DNA of 37,385 bases from Gemmataceae bacterium (lineage in GTDB: Bacteria; Planctomycetota; Planctomycetia; Gemmatales; Gemmataceae): the NCBI GenBank assembly GCA_019748295.1, contig JAIEPT010000029.1, positions 1-37,385 on the forward strand, written 5' to 3'. The number at the start of each line of letters is the position of its first letter. Positions within the stretch are counted from its first letter, which is position 1. The position numbers and the translations under genes are program-made. Of the stretch, positions 7,274 to 15,221 are shown piece after piece. The notes under the pieces were generated by a model. It saw only the letters and a program-made list of their open reading frames with translations. It was not told where the DNA came from and did no database searches.

Positions 7274-8902
7274 ATGACCCTACTTTCCCAGTGGGACGTG
7301 AATGTCGGCTTTTCGTACGCCTTCTCGCTGCATGCAGCATTGGTCGACGTCCTTTTTGCGATCCGCGACCTGACTGATCCCATCGATGCGGTCGTTCTCC
7401 TCGGCGAACAGCTCACGCACGCGACCCATACCATCCAAGCGGAAAACCTTGCGCTTGCGATAAAGCACCCGTTGCCCATCTACCAGTTTGGCGACTTCAA
7501 GGAAGAACGAACCGCAGTCAAGGCCGTCTGCGTGTGGTCGCAGGAACTCGTGCGGCTGATCCAGGACGCTGTCCCTCCGGAGGACCGCATCGACGTTCGT
7601 GAACACCTGCCGCGCTGGCATGTCGAGCCATTGGTTTTCTTAGCTTCAGAAGCAACGGCTTTCGCGAATAACCTCCGACCCTTAGAGCTATGCAGATTGT
7701 CCCTAGAAGCGCCTCGTGTTGCTGAGCTGTCGCGGACGCTTTTAGACGAGAAAGCTGCGGCAATTCGCGAAGTCCAATCGCTCGGCGAGGCGACAACGGA
7801 ATACGTTCTGCACCATGTTTGGCTTCTGAATCTCTGGAAGTCCAAACTCGAGGACATGCTCGATTGGAAGCGTCCCTTTGAAGAAGCGACCTGGGAAGCC
7901 CTTCAAAAGTACGACAAGTTTTACGAGATGCTCATGGAGCGAGCCGAAGAAGAAGTGTCGGTGCGAACGGCCCAGCTCAGAAAGATGGGAGGAGCGAAGC
8001 GATTGGAAGACATATGCATCAAAGCAAACCTGGGGTTTTCGCAATCGAGCCTCGAAGAACTTGCCAAATGCAATGGACTCAGTCTGCCGGATTTCGACAA
8101 GCGAACCGCTGCGAGCCTAGCCGACGCTCTCGAACCGAAGTTGACGCTCCCCGCTTCACCTGGGGCGATTTCGCAGACCTTGATCATCTTCTCGCAACCC
8201 GAAGCGCATCAATCGCTCAGCGAAACCAAGGCCAGTGGAGGTGAGCAAACAAAGCCAAAGCCGCCGCACGCGCATGAGCAGCTCGTCCCGATGGAAAACC
8301 TGGTTGCGCCGCCCCAAAGCAACCGCACGAAAGAATCAAATGAATCGCAATCCGGCATGATTTCGGCCTCGCTCGAAAGGATCGGTCCGTCGTGGCATCT
8401 ACAGTTTGGCGAAGAGAAGGGCATATTCCCGGCCACTCAATACTCGGCGATGATGGATCTGGCAATCCTTCTGGCTCAGCCTTGCTGCTCGCTTGATTTC
8501 GAGTGCTTTTGCGACCAAGAGACGCTTGCCTTGGTGCGGTCCCCTGAGCGAAATGAAGACACATACGATCGAACGTACCTGCGCCAACTTGAAAAAGAGC
8601 TCCAGGACATTCGAGAAATGCCGCAAAGCGAGTCCACGGATGCCCGGTTCGCGGAAATCGCAAAAGCGATCGACGAAGCGGTTCGGCCAGGCGGCAAAGC
8701 CAAGAAACTTGGAAGGAGCGCAGCAGACCGCAAGTGGGACGCTCTCACGAAGGGGCTTGAGCGGTTGTACAAACGAATGGCAACCGACGGAATGATGCCT
8801 TTGCTGGCCGAACACCTCCGTAAGACGATCGCAGCGAACAAGCCGAATTTCCTCTATCGCAAGCCCGCCAACGTGCGCTGGGTAATCGCCGAAAATTCCT
8901 GA
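7274..8902 (+). CDS. Unknown 542-aa protein with C-terminal regulator-type domain
   Basis: The N-terminal 230 residues are helical and Leu-rich and I do not recognise them. A Gly/Pro/Lys-rich linker follows (about residues 310-355). From about 360 the sequence GPSWHLQFGEEKGIFPA, then MMDLAILLAQP, then a coiled Glu-rich helix, and finally HLRKTI with a closing 'Y...W', matches a C-terminal module that I know from the ends of many large bacterial AAA/TPR regulators (pattern W-x-L...G...FP...L-A-x-LL-x-x-P). Here it is detached from any ATPase. A TTG at 7265 is possible; I prefer the ATG at 7274. It heads a + operon with a small protein and the replication ATPase, so a role in control or initiation of element replication is a reasonable inference. 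Confidence 0.7.
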   Translation: MTLLSQWDVNVGFSYAFSLHAALVDVLFAIRDLTDPIDAVVLLGEQLTHATHTIQAENLALAIKHPLPIYQFGDFKEERTAVKAVCVWSQELVRLIQDAVPPEDRIDVREHLPRWHVEPLVFLASEATAFANNLRPLELCRLSLEAPRVAELSRTLLDEKAAAIREVQSLGEATTEYVLHHVWLLNLWKSKLEDMLDWKRPFEEATWEALQKYDKFYEMLMERAEEEVSVRTAQLRKMGGAKRLEDICIKANLGFSQSSLEELAKCNGLSLPDFDKRTAASLADALEPKLTLPASPGAISQTLIIFSQPEAHQSLSETKASGGEQTKPKPPHAHEQLVPMENLVAPPQSNRTKESNESQSGMISASLERIGPSWHLQFGEEKGIFPATQYSAMMDLAILLAQPCCSLDFECFCDQETLALVRSPERNEDTYDRTYLRQLEKELQDIREMPQSESTDARFAEIAKAIDEAVRPGGKAKKLGRSAADRKWDALTKGLERLYKRMATDGMMPLLAEHLRKTIAANKPNFLYRKPANVRWVIAENS

Positions 8903-9001
8903 AAAATCCGCTTGGGACACCATTTGTCCCTCAAGAGGACACGCTTTGTCCCCCCCTAGAGGGAAACGGCCGCTCGCGGTCGCCCTCGAGGGAACGGGAC
9001 C

Positions 9002-9295
9002 ATGTCCGCCATTTCATCAATTGCTACATCGGATCGCTACAAAACGTGGCCTGTCTTTTGGTTCGCAAGGCTGGAACGGGCGATCGCCTGCGGCGACTTC
9101 ACAATCGCGGCTGAGGCGCAACGGGAACTCGAACGCCTCGGCGTCATAGTTCGGTATGCTCGCAATCCAAGTGCGGATCGGGCGATGTCTACGCGGGACC
9201 TTGCCGGTGGATTGCCGTCTGCTGACGCCAAGAACGGGCGTGGGCCAAGGCCCCAGGCACCGGCAAACCACTCTCTGCAGCGGAGGCGGCAATGA
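9002..9295 (+). CDS. Small hypothetical protein coupled to RepA-like gene
   Basis: This 97-aa protein has a likely helical domain in residues 10-55 (RYKTWPVFWFARLERAIACG, then AAEAQRELERLGVIVRY). This resembles small accessory proteins that sit before the replication ATPase in planctomycete mobile elements. The C-terminus is basic and low in complexity. Its stop overlaps the ATG of the ATPase gene (ATGA at 9292-9295), indicating coupled translation and supporting that it is real. The ATG at 9002 follows GGGAACGGGACC. No catalytic motif is visible. Confidence 0.6.
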   Translation: MSAISSIATSDRYKTWPVFWFARLERAIACGDFTIAAEAQRELERLGVIVRYARNPSADRAMSTRDLAGGLPSADAKNGRGPRPQAPANHSLQRRRQ

Positions 9296-11049
9296 CCTCC
9301 TTCCGCACGGAAAACGGAAAGCCCGCCACGGAGGAAGCCAGAATCACGAAGGGCCGCCAAAGGCTCTCGCCACCTTATAGTGACGCACCGCCCGATGCGG
9401 GCGCCAGCGCTCTCGTACCGATCGCCCAGAATCTGTCGAACGGGGCGTATTGGGCGGCCAAGATCGTCGTTGGTTGCATGCTTCGACATCCCGAGATCGT
9501 GGGGCGCATGCCTGAATTCGGGCTCAACCTTCGGAGCCTCGATCCCGACCTCCATGCGATTGCCCAGGCGGCCGCCGACTTGCACGAAGAGGGCGAATTC
9601 CTCGCTGAGCAGGGTCGGAATGACGCCATCGTCCTGATCATGGGAAAGTGGAATTGGGAATCCAGCAAGCGAACGTTCAATGAAGCCGTCGTGTTTCTCA
9701 CTTCGCTTTGGGAAGACGCCGGCAACCCGCACTTCGTTCCGACGTACATCAAGCACATCAACGAGTACAACGCCAAACTCGAAGCCGATCAACCGATCGA
9801 GGATATTGCTAGGCTGAGAGGCCAGCATGTCGATCGGGGGGAATTGGCCGTCAAATTTCGGGAGGCGGCCGACCGCATGGACGTGTGCGGACAGGTTGTC
9901 GATTACCTTCCGCCGAAGTTCGCGATGCGTCCTAGGACCGTTGCGGACATTCGCAAGACTTTGAAGCCTCCCGTTTTCCTCATCGACTGGTTTCTCGCCG
10001 AGGGCAAACTTGCGGTAGTCGGCGGCCAGGAAAAGAGCTGGAAGACGTCGATTGCCATGGAGATGGCCATCTCCATCGACCAAGGCGTGGCGTTCCTCGG
10101 CAAATTCGACGTCCCGCGACGGCGAAAGGTCGTCTTCATCACCATCGAAACGGGAGAGGATGACCTCGTCGAGCTTCACGACGCGATTTGCAAATCGAAA
10201 GGCATCGATCCCGACGCCACGGGCGTTCTGATTCAGACGCTGGCGCCGTGCTTCGACAATCCCGCCGACCTTGCCGAACTCTCCAAATGGCTGAAGCGCG
10301 AAGGCGTCGAGGTTTGCTTCTTCGACCCGCTGTATCTCATGGCAATTGGAGCCGGATCTGAGACTAAGCCGAGCGATATGTACGCGATGGGCCGGCTGCT
10401 GACCGGCGCCTCCCAGGCTTGCCTTAGTGTCGGTTGCACGCCCGTTTTCCTTCATCATTCTTCGCAGACTGCGAATGCGTTGCGGAAGTTCAACAAGCCG
10501 AAGCTCGGCGATCTGGCGTATGCGGGAATCAGGGAAATTGCACGGCAATGGGTACTCGTAGGACACTGCCAAGAGTACGACTCCAACCGCGGCGTTGGGA
10601 ACGTGTGGATTTGTTACGGCGGAGCACGGCATCGCGGGGACTTCGTGCTCGAGATCGACGAAGGCCCAACCGGCCCTGGCTGCGCTAAGCAATGGGAGAC
10701 GACGATCAAGCCCTCAACGGACTTCGCGGCTCGAACTCCTTCAAAGGATGACGAACACTCCAGGCGTGATGGGGCAGTTCTCGCCGCGGCCGACCGTGTC
10801 GACCCGGCCGCCAATGGGTTCACGGAAAATCGCATCTTTGAAGAATTGAAACGAAACAAGGCAAAAATGGGCCGCGTCAAGGTGAGCGAAACGATCGCTC
10901 GCCTTTGCGGTGGCGGGTTCTTGGAGCCATGCACGTTTCTGGTAACCATGGGCAAAGGCGCGGCGAAGGAGTTCGATGGCTATCGGCGTTCAAACAAGCA
11001 CCTTTCCAGCGATCTTCCTCCCGTGGAAAATCATCCTCCGGGAGGATGA
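9292..11049 (+). CDS. RepA/DnaB-like replicative ATPase (AAA_25 type)
   Basis: The N-terminal region (about residues 45-190) looks like a replicative-helicase N-domain (AKIVVGCMLRHPEIVG, then YIKHINEYNAKLEADQP). The RecA-like ATPase domain (about 225-430) has a P-loop variant VVGGQEKSWKTSIAMEMA, in which Trp replaces the last Gly before Lys-Thr. It also has a Walker B strand EVCFFDPLYLMA near 345 and a sensor-like PVFLHHSS near 385. P-loops lacking that Gly are usual in planctomycete RepA-like AAA_25 proteins, so I do not regard it as inactive. A winged-helix-like C-terminus follows (NRIFEELKRNKAKMGRVKVS). It probably loads or acts as the helicase of the integrated element. The stop lies inside an inverted repeat that begins an iteron-like cluster. 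Confidence 0.82.
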   Translation: MTSFRTENGKPATEEARITKGRQRLSPPYSDAPPDAGASALVPIAQNLSNGAYWAAKIVVGCMLRHPEIVGRMPEFGLNLRSLDPDLHAIAQAAADLHEEGEFLAEQGRNDAIVLIMGKWNWESSKRTFNEAVVFLTSLWEDAGNPHFVPTYIKHINEYNAKLEADQPIEDIARLRGQHVDRGELAVKFREAADRMDVCGQVVDYLPPKFAMRPRTVADIRKTLKPPVFLIDWFLAEGKLAVVGGQEKSWKTSIAMEMAISIDQGVAFLGKFDVPRRRKVVFITIETGEDDLVELHDAICKSKGIDPDATGVLIQTLAPCFDNPADLAELSKWLKREGVEVCFFDPLYLMAIGAGSETKPSDMYAMGRLLTGASQACLSVGCTPVFLHHSSQTANALRKFNKPKLGDLAYAGIREIARQWVLVGHCQEYDSNRGVGNVWICYGGARHRGDFVLEIDEGPTGPGCAKQWETTIKPSTDFAARTPSKDDEHSRRDGAVLAAADRVDPAANGFTENRIFEELKRNKAKMGRVKVSETIARLCGGGFLEPCTFLVTMGKGAAKEFDGYRRSNKHLSSDLPPVENHPPGG

Positions 11050-11131
11050 TAGTTGGAAGATCGATCATCCTCCCCGATCATCCTCCCCGCCCCTAAAGGG
11101 GGCGGGGGAGGAGGAGGATGATCGGGGAGGA
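11030..11131. repeat. Iteron-like inverted and direct repeats (possible replication origin)
   Basis: ATCATCCTCC (11030-11039) faces its exact complement GGAGGATGAT (11041-11050) across one base. GATCATCCTCCCC then occurs twice in tandem (11063-11075 and 11076-11088), and its complement recurs at 11113-11123. The second half forms a long GC hairpin around the loop TAAA at 11094-11097. Five copies of one decamer within 100 bp, directly behind a RepA-like ATPase gene, are what an iteron origin looks like. A strong terminator hairpin is the alternative, but there is no U-run, and the tandem copies are not needed for a terminator. Confidence 0.55.
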
Positions 11132-11259
11132 GAGCCATGATCGATCTGGGCGGTTGGATGGTCAGTCAACCGACGCGCCGTAGTGGCGGAAGGCAAAAGT
11201 GCTCAATCGCCGTGGGAAATGCCAGCCGGTCAGCTCGGTTCGCCGAATCGATCGCCGAT

Positions 11260-11478
11260 TCATGCATCGCTCGGATCGAACAGGTAGACCTTCACCACCC
11301 CCGGCAGGTCCCCCGCCGTCATCCCCGCCGACGCCGGTTCAAATTCCCAACCCGGTCGCATCAGCTTGGCCACGCCCCCCTCTTCGTCCGCTACCGCAGC
11401 GACCGGGGCGTTCAAACGCTCGACTTGGTCGGCGACCCGTTCCAGCCGCGCAAGCCGGGATTCGCGTGATCTGCTCAT
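11260..11478 (-). CDS. Small protein, RLxRLE family member
   Basis: This 72-aa protein (MSRSRESRLARLERVADQ at the start, GDLPGVVKVYLFDPS at the end) is a clear relative of the 75-aa protein at 6061-6288. Both share the N-terminal helix, the 'PVAAV-D-E-GGV' centre and the GDLP-VKVY-FDP end. GGAGGG lies 8 bp before the ATG. It is downstream of the ParB-methyltransferase and helix-turn-helix genes on the same strand, 260 bp away. The gap 11479-11739 holds nothing I recognise. The function is unknown; recurrence next to mobile-element genes suggests an element-encoded role. Confidence 0.7.
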   Translation of the reverse strand: MSRSRESRLARLERVADQVERLNAPVAAVADEEGGVAKLMRPGWEFEPASAGMTAGDLPGVVKVYLFDPSDA

Positions 11479-11739
11479 GGTGGCCCTCCAGCCCGGACGC
11501 CGCCGCGGTATTACCTTCCGAAGCGCAAATTCGCCGCCCCGCTTGAGGTGAAGCGAAAACTCTTCCCTTCGAGTTGACTTCGCAAGGCACGAAGAGGCAC
11601 GGTTTTACGGAACTGCGTCAGTTAAGAATAGATTCTTATATCGGCGTAGCGAGCCGCATATTTTCTGCCGTTGGCGATTGATTTGCTTGATGTGGCGGAC
11701 GCCCGTTTTTCGGCACTTCGCGGATGTCGTTTCGATTCC

Positions 11740-12147
11740 CTAGTTCGTGCTGGGATCGGCGCGAACGCGAGATGCCTTTCCCTTCGCCGCGAGCTGTGCT
11801 TCCAAGGCGGCAAGACGTTCTTCCATCTCGCCGGACTCGCGAAGCTTGACGCCCAGCTCGATGATGGCCCTCGCGGCCCCCAGGCGCGTCGCCGGGGCAA
11901 CGCCGGGGGCAAGCAGTTCCATCAGCGTCTTGACCGCTTCCAGCGATCCTGCGGCCAAGAGGCCCGCCGCACGCTTGACGACTTCCAACCGAGCCGTCTT
12001 GAGCCGCTGGACGACGCGTTGGTCCTTCAAGCGACGAAACGCCGTCCGCCGCGAGATGCCGGCTTTGCGCGCGGCCGCCTCGACGCTGGCCCCGCAGACC
12101 AGGGCGGCGATGAACAGCTCCATCGGCGATTTCGCTTCTTCGGCCAT
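11740..12147 (-). CDS. Helix-turn-helix protein, small-terminase-like
   Basis: This 135-aa protein has a helix-turn-helix at residues about 15-45 (SVEAAARKAGISRRTAFRRL), then a long helical stretch LAAGSLEAVKTLMELLAPG with RLGAARAIIELGVKLRE, and a coiled-coil end (EMEERLAALEAQLAAK). It matches the protein at 28748-29281 along the whole body. That copy lies directly before a large terminase, so the family is plausibly a small terminase or other DNA-recognition subunit. Here it follows the ParB-methyltransferase by 39 bp, but no terminase follows. GAGGAGG precedes the ATG. The pairing with the methyltransferase is conserved in both copies. Confidence 0.72.
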   Translation of the reverse strand: MAEEAKSPMELFIAALVCGASVEAAARKAGISRRTAFRRLKDQRVVQRLKTARLEVVKRAAGLLAAGSLEAVKTLMELLAPGVAPATRLGAARAIIELGVKLRESGEMEERLAALEAQLAAKGKASRVRADPSTN

Positions 12148-12186
12148 GGCGACGCCTCCTCGTCTGCGTTGTTCGGACGGCTTGGC

Positions 12187-13368
12187 TCAAGCGATTTGAC
12201 GCTCGGCCTTTTTGCCCGTGAACTGTTCCCATCGCTGAACGATCACATCCACGTATGCCGGACTGATCTCCAGCCCGCAGCAGCGGCGGCCAAGCTGCTC
12301 GCAGGCGATGATCGTGGTCCCCGAGCCCAAGAACGGATCGAACACGTCGTCGTCCTTGCCGCCGTGGTTGCGGATGGGGCGGGCCATGCATTCGACAGGC
12401 TTCTGCGTCCCGTGCACGGTCTCGCCGGTGCCGTCCTTGCGGGCGATGTCCCACATCGTCGATTGCGATCGATCGCCGGCCCACTTCGCGGTCTTGCCTT
12501 CGCGGACGGCATACCAGCACGGTTCGTGCTGCCAGTGGTAGTGGCCGCGCGACAGCACCAGCGAGGGCTTCCGCCAGATGATCGAAGAGCGGATTTGGAA
12601 CTGAGATTGCCGCAGGTGCTGGCCGACGTCGATGGTGAAGGTGCTGGCGTGCCAGACGTACGCGACATCGCCGGGGAACAGCTTGTATGCGGCGGACCAA
12701 TCCACCAGGTGATCGTTAACCACTTTGCCGGTGCGAGCCGATTCGCTGACGCCCGCTTCCTTCCGCCACTCCGGGTCATACTCGACGCCGTACGGCGGGT
12801 CCGTGACCATCAGGAACGGTCGCCGATCGCCCAGCAGGCGGGCAACATCGGCGGCGCTTGTCGAGTCGCCGCAGAGCAGCCGATGATGGCCGAGGAGCCA
12901 GAGGTCGCCTGGTTGGGTGATTGGATCGACGGGCGGCTCGGGGATGTCGTCGGGGTCCGTGAGCCCTTCGGCGGGCGATTCGATGTAGCTGGCGATCTCA
13001 TCGGCGGAGAAGCCGGTGAGGTCCAAGTCGTAGTCGAGGTTCGATAGTTCGAGCAACTCCATCGCGAGCTTGTCGTCGTCCCATTCCGACAAGGTCGCCG
13101 TTTGGTTGTCCGCGATGCGGTAGGCCTTCAGTTGCGCTTCCGTGAGGCCGATGGCGACGTGAACCGGGACGAGTTCGAGGCCGAGCTTCAACGCGGCCTT
13201 ATGGCGGGTGTGGCCGACGACGATGACGCCGTTCTCGTCGACGACGATCGGTTGGCGAAAACCAAAGGCCTGGATGGACCGTGCCACCGCATCGACGCCG
13301 GCATCGTTCAGCCGCGGGTTGCCGGGGTACGGCGTGAGATCGGTGGGCTTGCGTTCGACGATGTGCAT
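12187..13368 (-). CDS. ParB-domain DNA methyltransferase (N4/N6, beta-class)
   Basis: Residues 1-100 form a ParB/Srx-type nuclease-like domain (NPRLNDAGVDAVARSIQAFG, then RQPIVVDENGVIVVGHTRHK). Residues 150-385 are an amino-methyltransferase with the catalytic motif TDPPYG at 189-194 and the SAM motif FDPFLGSGTT at 343-352. DPPY before FxGxG is the beta-class order. These fused enzymes are typical of phages and integrative elements, and methylate adenine or cytosine amino groups, probably for protection or packaging control. I start at the ATG at 13368, preceded by GGAG, rather than the upstream open frame. The recognition sequence cannot be read from the gene. A homologue lies at 27425-28717 on the other strand. 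Confidence 0.88.
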   Translation of the reverse strand: MHIVERKPTDLTPYPGNPRLNDAGVDAVARSIQAFGFRQPIVVDENGVIVVGHTRHKAALKLGLELVPVHVAIGLTEAQLKAYRIADNQTATLSEWDDDKLAMELLELSNLDYDLDLTGFSADEIASYIESPAEGLTDPDDIPEPPVDPITQPGDLWLLGHHRLLCGDSTSAADVARLLGDRRPFLMVTDPPYGVEYDPEWRKEAGVSESARTGKVVNDHLVDWSAAYKLFPGDVAYVWHASTFTIDVGQHLRQSQFQIRSSIIWRKPSLVLSRGHYHWQHEPCWYAVREGKTAKWAGDRSQSTMWDIARKDGTGETVHGTQKPVECMARPIRNHGGKDDDVFDPFLGSGTTIIACEQLGRRCCGLEISPAYVDVIVQRWEQFTGKKAERQIA

Positions 13369-13420
13369 TGCATCTCCAGGCGCCGAGGATTCGATATGCG
13401 GCAGGGCAGGGGGGAAGCGT

Positions 13421-13753
13421 TCAGACGTTGGCTTGCTCGCGCACCACGATGCGGAACGGCAGGCCTGCTTTGACCTCGATCGTTTGCAGGACGCCGTCGC
13501 GGATTTCATCGAGCAGGTCGAACAACTGCAGGAGGGACGCCTTGAGCCGGAAGTTGCCCTTGGCGAGTTCAGGACGCGGCCCGTTCTCCGCAGCGCCGAA
13601 CTTGATGTCGCGAAGGACGGTCGGCTTGGGATCGAAGCAAGGCTGGCCCGCGGTGATGCGGAGCCCTTCGATCGAGCCGTAGTTGATCCGCTGGAATAGT
13701 TCGATCAGGCGTTGCCGCTGCGAGGTGAGTTGAGCCTTGAAGAGGTCGTGCAT
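13421..13753 (-). CDS. Hypothetical element protein (110 aa)
   Basis: This compact 110-aa protein has a charged helical start (MHDLFKAQLTSQRQRLIELF), then QRINYGSIEGLRI and a C-terminal LLDEIRDGVLQTIEVKAGLP. I recognise no family. It lies 52 bp upstream of the ParB-methyltransferase on the same strand with GGAGAACG before its ATG, so it is probably the preceding gene in that operon. Mixed charge and no membrane segment suggest a cytosolic, possibly nucleic-acid-associated, accessory protein. That is only an inference from size and position. Confidence 0.65.
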   Translation of the reverse strand: MHDLFKAQLTSQRQRLIELFQRINYGSIEGLRITAGQPCFDPKPTVLRDIKFGAAENGPRPELAKGNFRLKASLLQLFDLLDEIRDGVLQTIEVKAGLPFRIVVREQANV

Positions 13754-13916
13754 GGCTGGACGTTCTCCGGGTTCCGGCCTGCGCTCGCCGCCATGTGCGG
13801 CTTGTCGCTTCGCCGGATGAGCATCGTTCCAGCCGAACCTATCAGACTTACTTGATTGCGAGATGGATTTAGACGTCTACGTGCGCAAACAACAAGGTTC
13901 GTCCCGCGACAGGAAA

Positions 13917-14249
13917 CTAATTTGAACGACCGACATATTGCGTCTTGATGAGAACTTCGGAATCATCCTCGGTCCATTCGTTTACGGCATAGTCGTAATA
14001 GGGCATCAGCGCCTTCCTCTTCTCCGGGGTCCAGCCCTCTTCATCAGCCTTGGCCATCACATGAGCAGATGCGCGGGTGATAATCTCTCCAAGTGGCTCG
14101 AGCCTTTCTTGACGCTTCGCTTCCTCGCGCATGACGCGAAACAGTTGATATAGCTCAAGGGCAGCCTGCCCAAACTGATCGTTGCTCGCGCTGTCAAAGT
14201 ACTGGCCGTCGAATGGTCCCCCGACGAACTCGATGGCAACTCGTTTCAT
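13917..14249 (-). CDS. Hypothetical protein (110 aa)
   Basis: The N-terminus MKRVAIEFVGGPFDGQYFDS is a strand-rich opening ('VEFVGGPFDG') that I have seen in small planctomycete proteins of unknown function. The remainder is helical and acidic, ending YYDYAVNEWTEDDSEV. AGGGCG precedes the ATG. It lies 163 bp upstream of the 13421-13753 gene on the same strand. The sequence is more AT-rich than the operon below, suggesting separate acquisition. No function can be assigned. Confidence 0.6.
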   Translation of the reverse strand: MKRVAIEFVGGPFDGQYFDSASNDQFGQAALELYQLFRVMREEAKRQERLEPLGEIITRASAHVMAKADEEGWTPEKRKALMPYYDYAVNEWTEDDSEVLIKTQYVGRSN

Positions 14250-14373
14250 TGAACACGCCCTATGCAGGGAGCCTCTTTAGTGTCGTCGTGTGCGGTGCTT
14301 TCTATCTAACTGTAATCCTTAGGTCCATTGTCCTCCGCTTGTTCGGTCGAATTGTTTCGATGCCAGGAAAAAC

Positions 14374-14448
14374 GTCCTCGTTAACGCGTCGGCCATGCTG
14401 CTGTGGTGTTTGAGACGGGATGCAGCCGTTAACTCCCGAGACGAGGAC
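14374..14448. repeat. Imperfect inverted repeat between two gene groups
   Basis: GTCCTCG (14374-14380) pairs with CGAGGAC (14442-14448), and further in, GCTGC pairs with GCAGC, giving a bulged stem of about 75 bp with TTAAC words on both sides. It lies in the 258-bp gap 14250-14507, at the junction between the ParB-methyltransferase group and the minus-strand gene array. An imperfect stem of this size is reminiscent of a recombination site, but base pairing is broken and chance is possible. Confidence 0.25.
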
Positions 14449-14507
14449 AACCGGGTGCCCGGAGCGGCGGGAGCGGAATCTCGGCCAAGGGAGTTGAGGG
14501 GGCGAGT

Positions 14508-15221
14508 TCAGACGTTCCCTAACTCGGGCGGGTCCGGGAACCGTAGCGCGAGACCCCACCCCGTTGCAAATGCCTGATAGCCGCGGAGAACGATCCGATA
14601 CCCTAAAGTTGAGTACGATCGCTCAGCTGCAGCTAACGCCGAGTCGAGACCAGTTTGGCTCACATCGCGCAGGGCGGCTGCAACCCGCACCCACGGTTCC
14701 GATAAGTTTCGGCCGCCGGCAAGAATGTCGTGCGGGCTCCAGTCGGTGTACTCGTCGGTCGCAAGGGCTTCAAACAACCGTAATCCGAGCGCGACCTCCT
14801 CTCCGCCAATTTGCCAACGAAGCGAACGCCAGGTGACCGCGCTCCGAAGCGGAGGGGTGCCGACGCCAAGTTCCGCGTCAACGAGCCCCCACCGCGCGTC
14901 TGCGTCGAATTCGACCAGATTGCGACTTGTCCACCCGATGAAGCGGCAGGGCTCATCGTTCCGCAGCCGGCGTATGTGAGTTTCTCCCGGATGCATCATC
15001 CCCCAAGACAAATCATCTGCCGCGACTCCGTGGCGGTTGAGCACCTGCCCAAGCCTCTGCCATGCATCGCGAACGTAGGTGGGTCCGATATTGCGGAAGA
15101 TCGCATCAGGCGGGGCGCTGAACACGAAGCCGCAGACGTCCAGCCGACGGCCAATGTCAGTCGCCTCTTCCCGCGCGTCCAAGTCTGGCCAGCACGACGT
15201 ATGGTGAGTCGCCCAGGTCAC
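14508..15221 (-). CDS. Hypothetical protein (237 aa), coupled to upstream gene
   Basis: I do not recognise this soluble, Trp- and Arg-rich protein. Notable segments are SAPPDAIFRNIGPTYVRDAW, DEPCRFIGWTSRNLVEFDAD and DYTEW-like DEYTDWSPHDILAGG. The start is a GTG that overlaps the stop of the upstream gene by one base (TAGTG), which supports both the start and translational coupling. There is no signal peptide or membrane segment. It is the last gene of the 14.5-17.0 kb minus-strand group and is not followed by the GC palindrome found after the genes further right. Confidence 0.6.
   Translation of the reverse strand: MTWATHHTSCWPDLDAREEATDIGRRLDVCGFVFSAPPDAIFRNIGPTYVRDAWQRLGQVLNRHGVAADDLSWGMMHPGETHIRRLRNDEPCRFIGWTSRNLVEFDADARWGLVDAELGVGTPPLRSAVTWRSLRWQIGGEEVALGLRLFEALATDEYTDWSPHDILAGGRNLSEPWVRVAAALRDVSQTGLDSALAAAERSYSTLGYRIVLRGYQAFATGWGLALRFPDPPELGNV

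Noticed and set aside
9300-11049. Replication ATPase judged inactive because of the altered P-loop
   Set aside because: The Lys-Thr and Walker B Asp are present and loss of the preceding Gly is usual in this family, so inactivity is not supported.
11137-11469. Plus-strand frame with a good ribosome site just behind the iteron cluster
   Set aside because: From 11260 on it is antisense to the conserved small protein 11260-11478, and its product is Arg-rich without family features; the GGAGG is part of the repeats.
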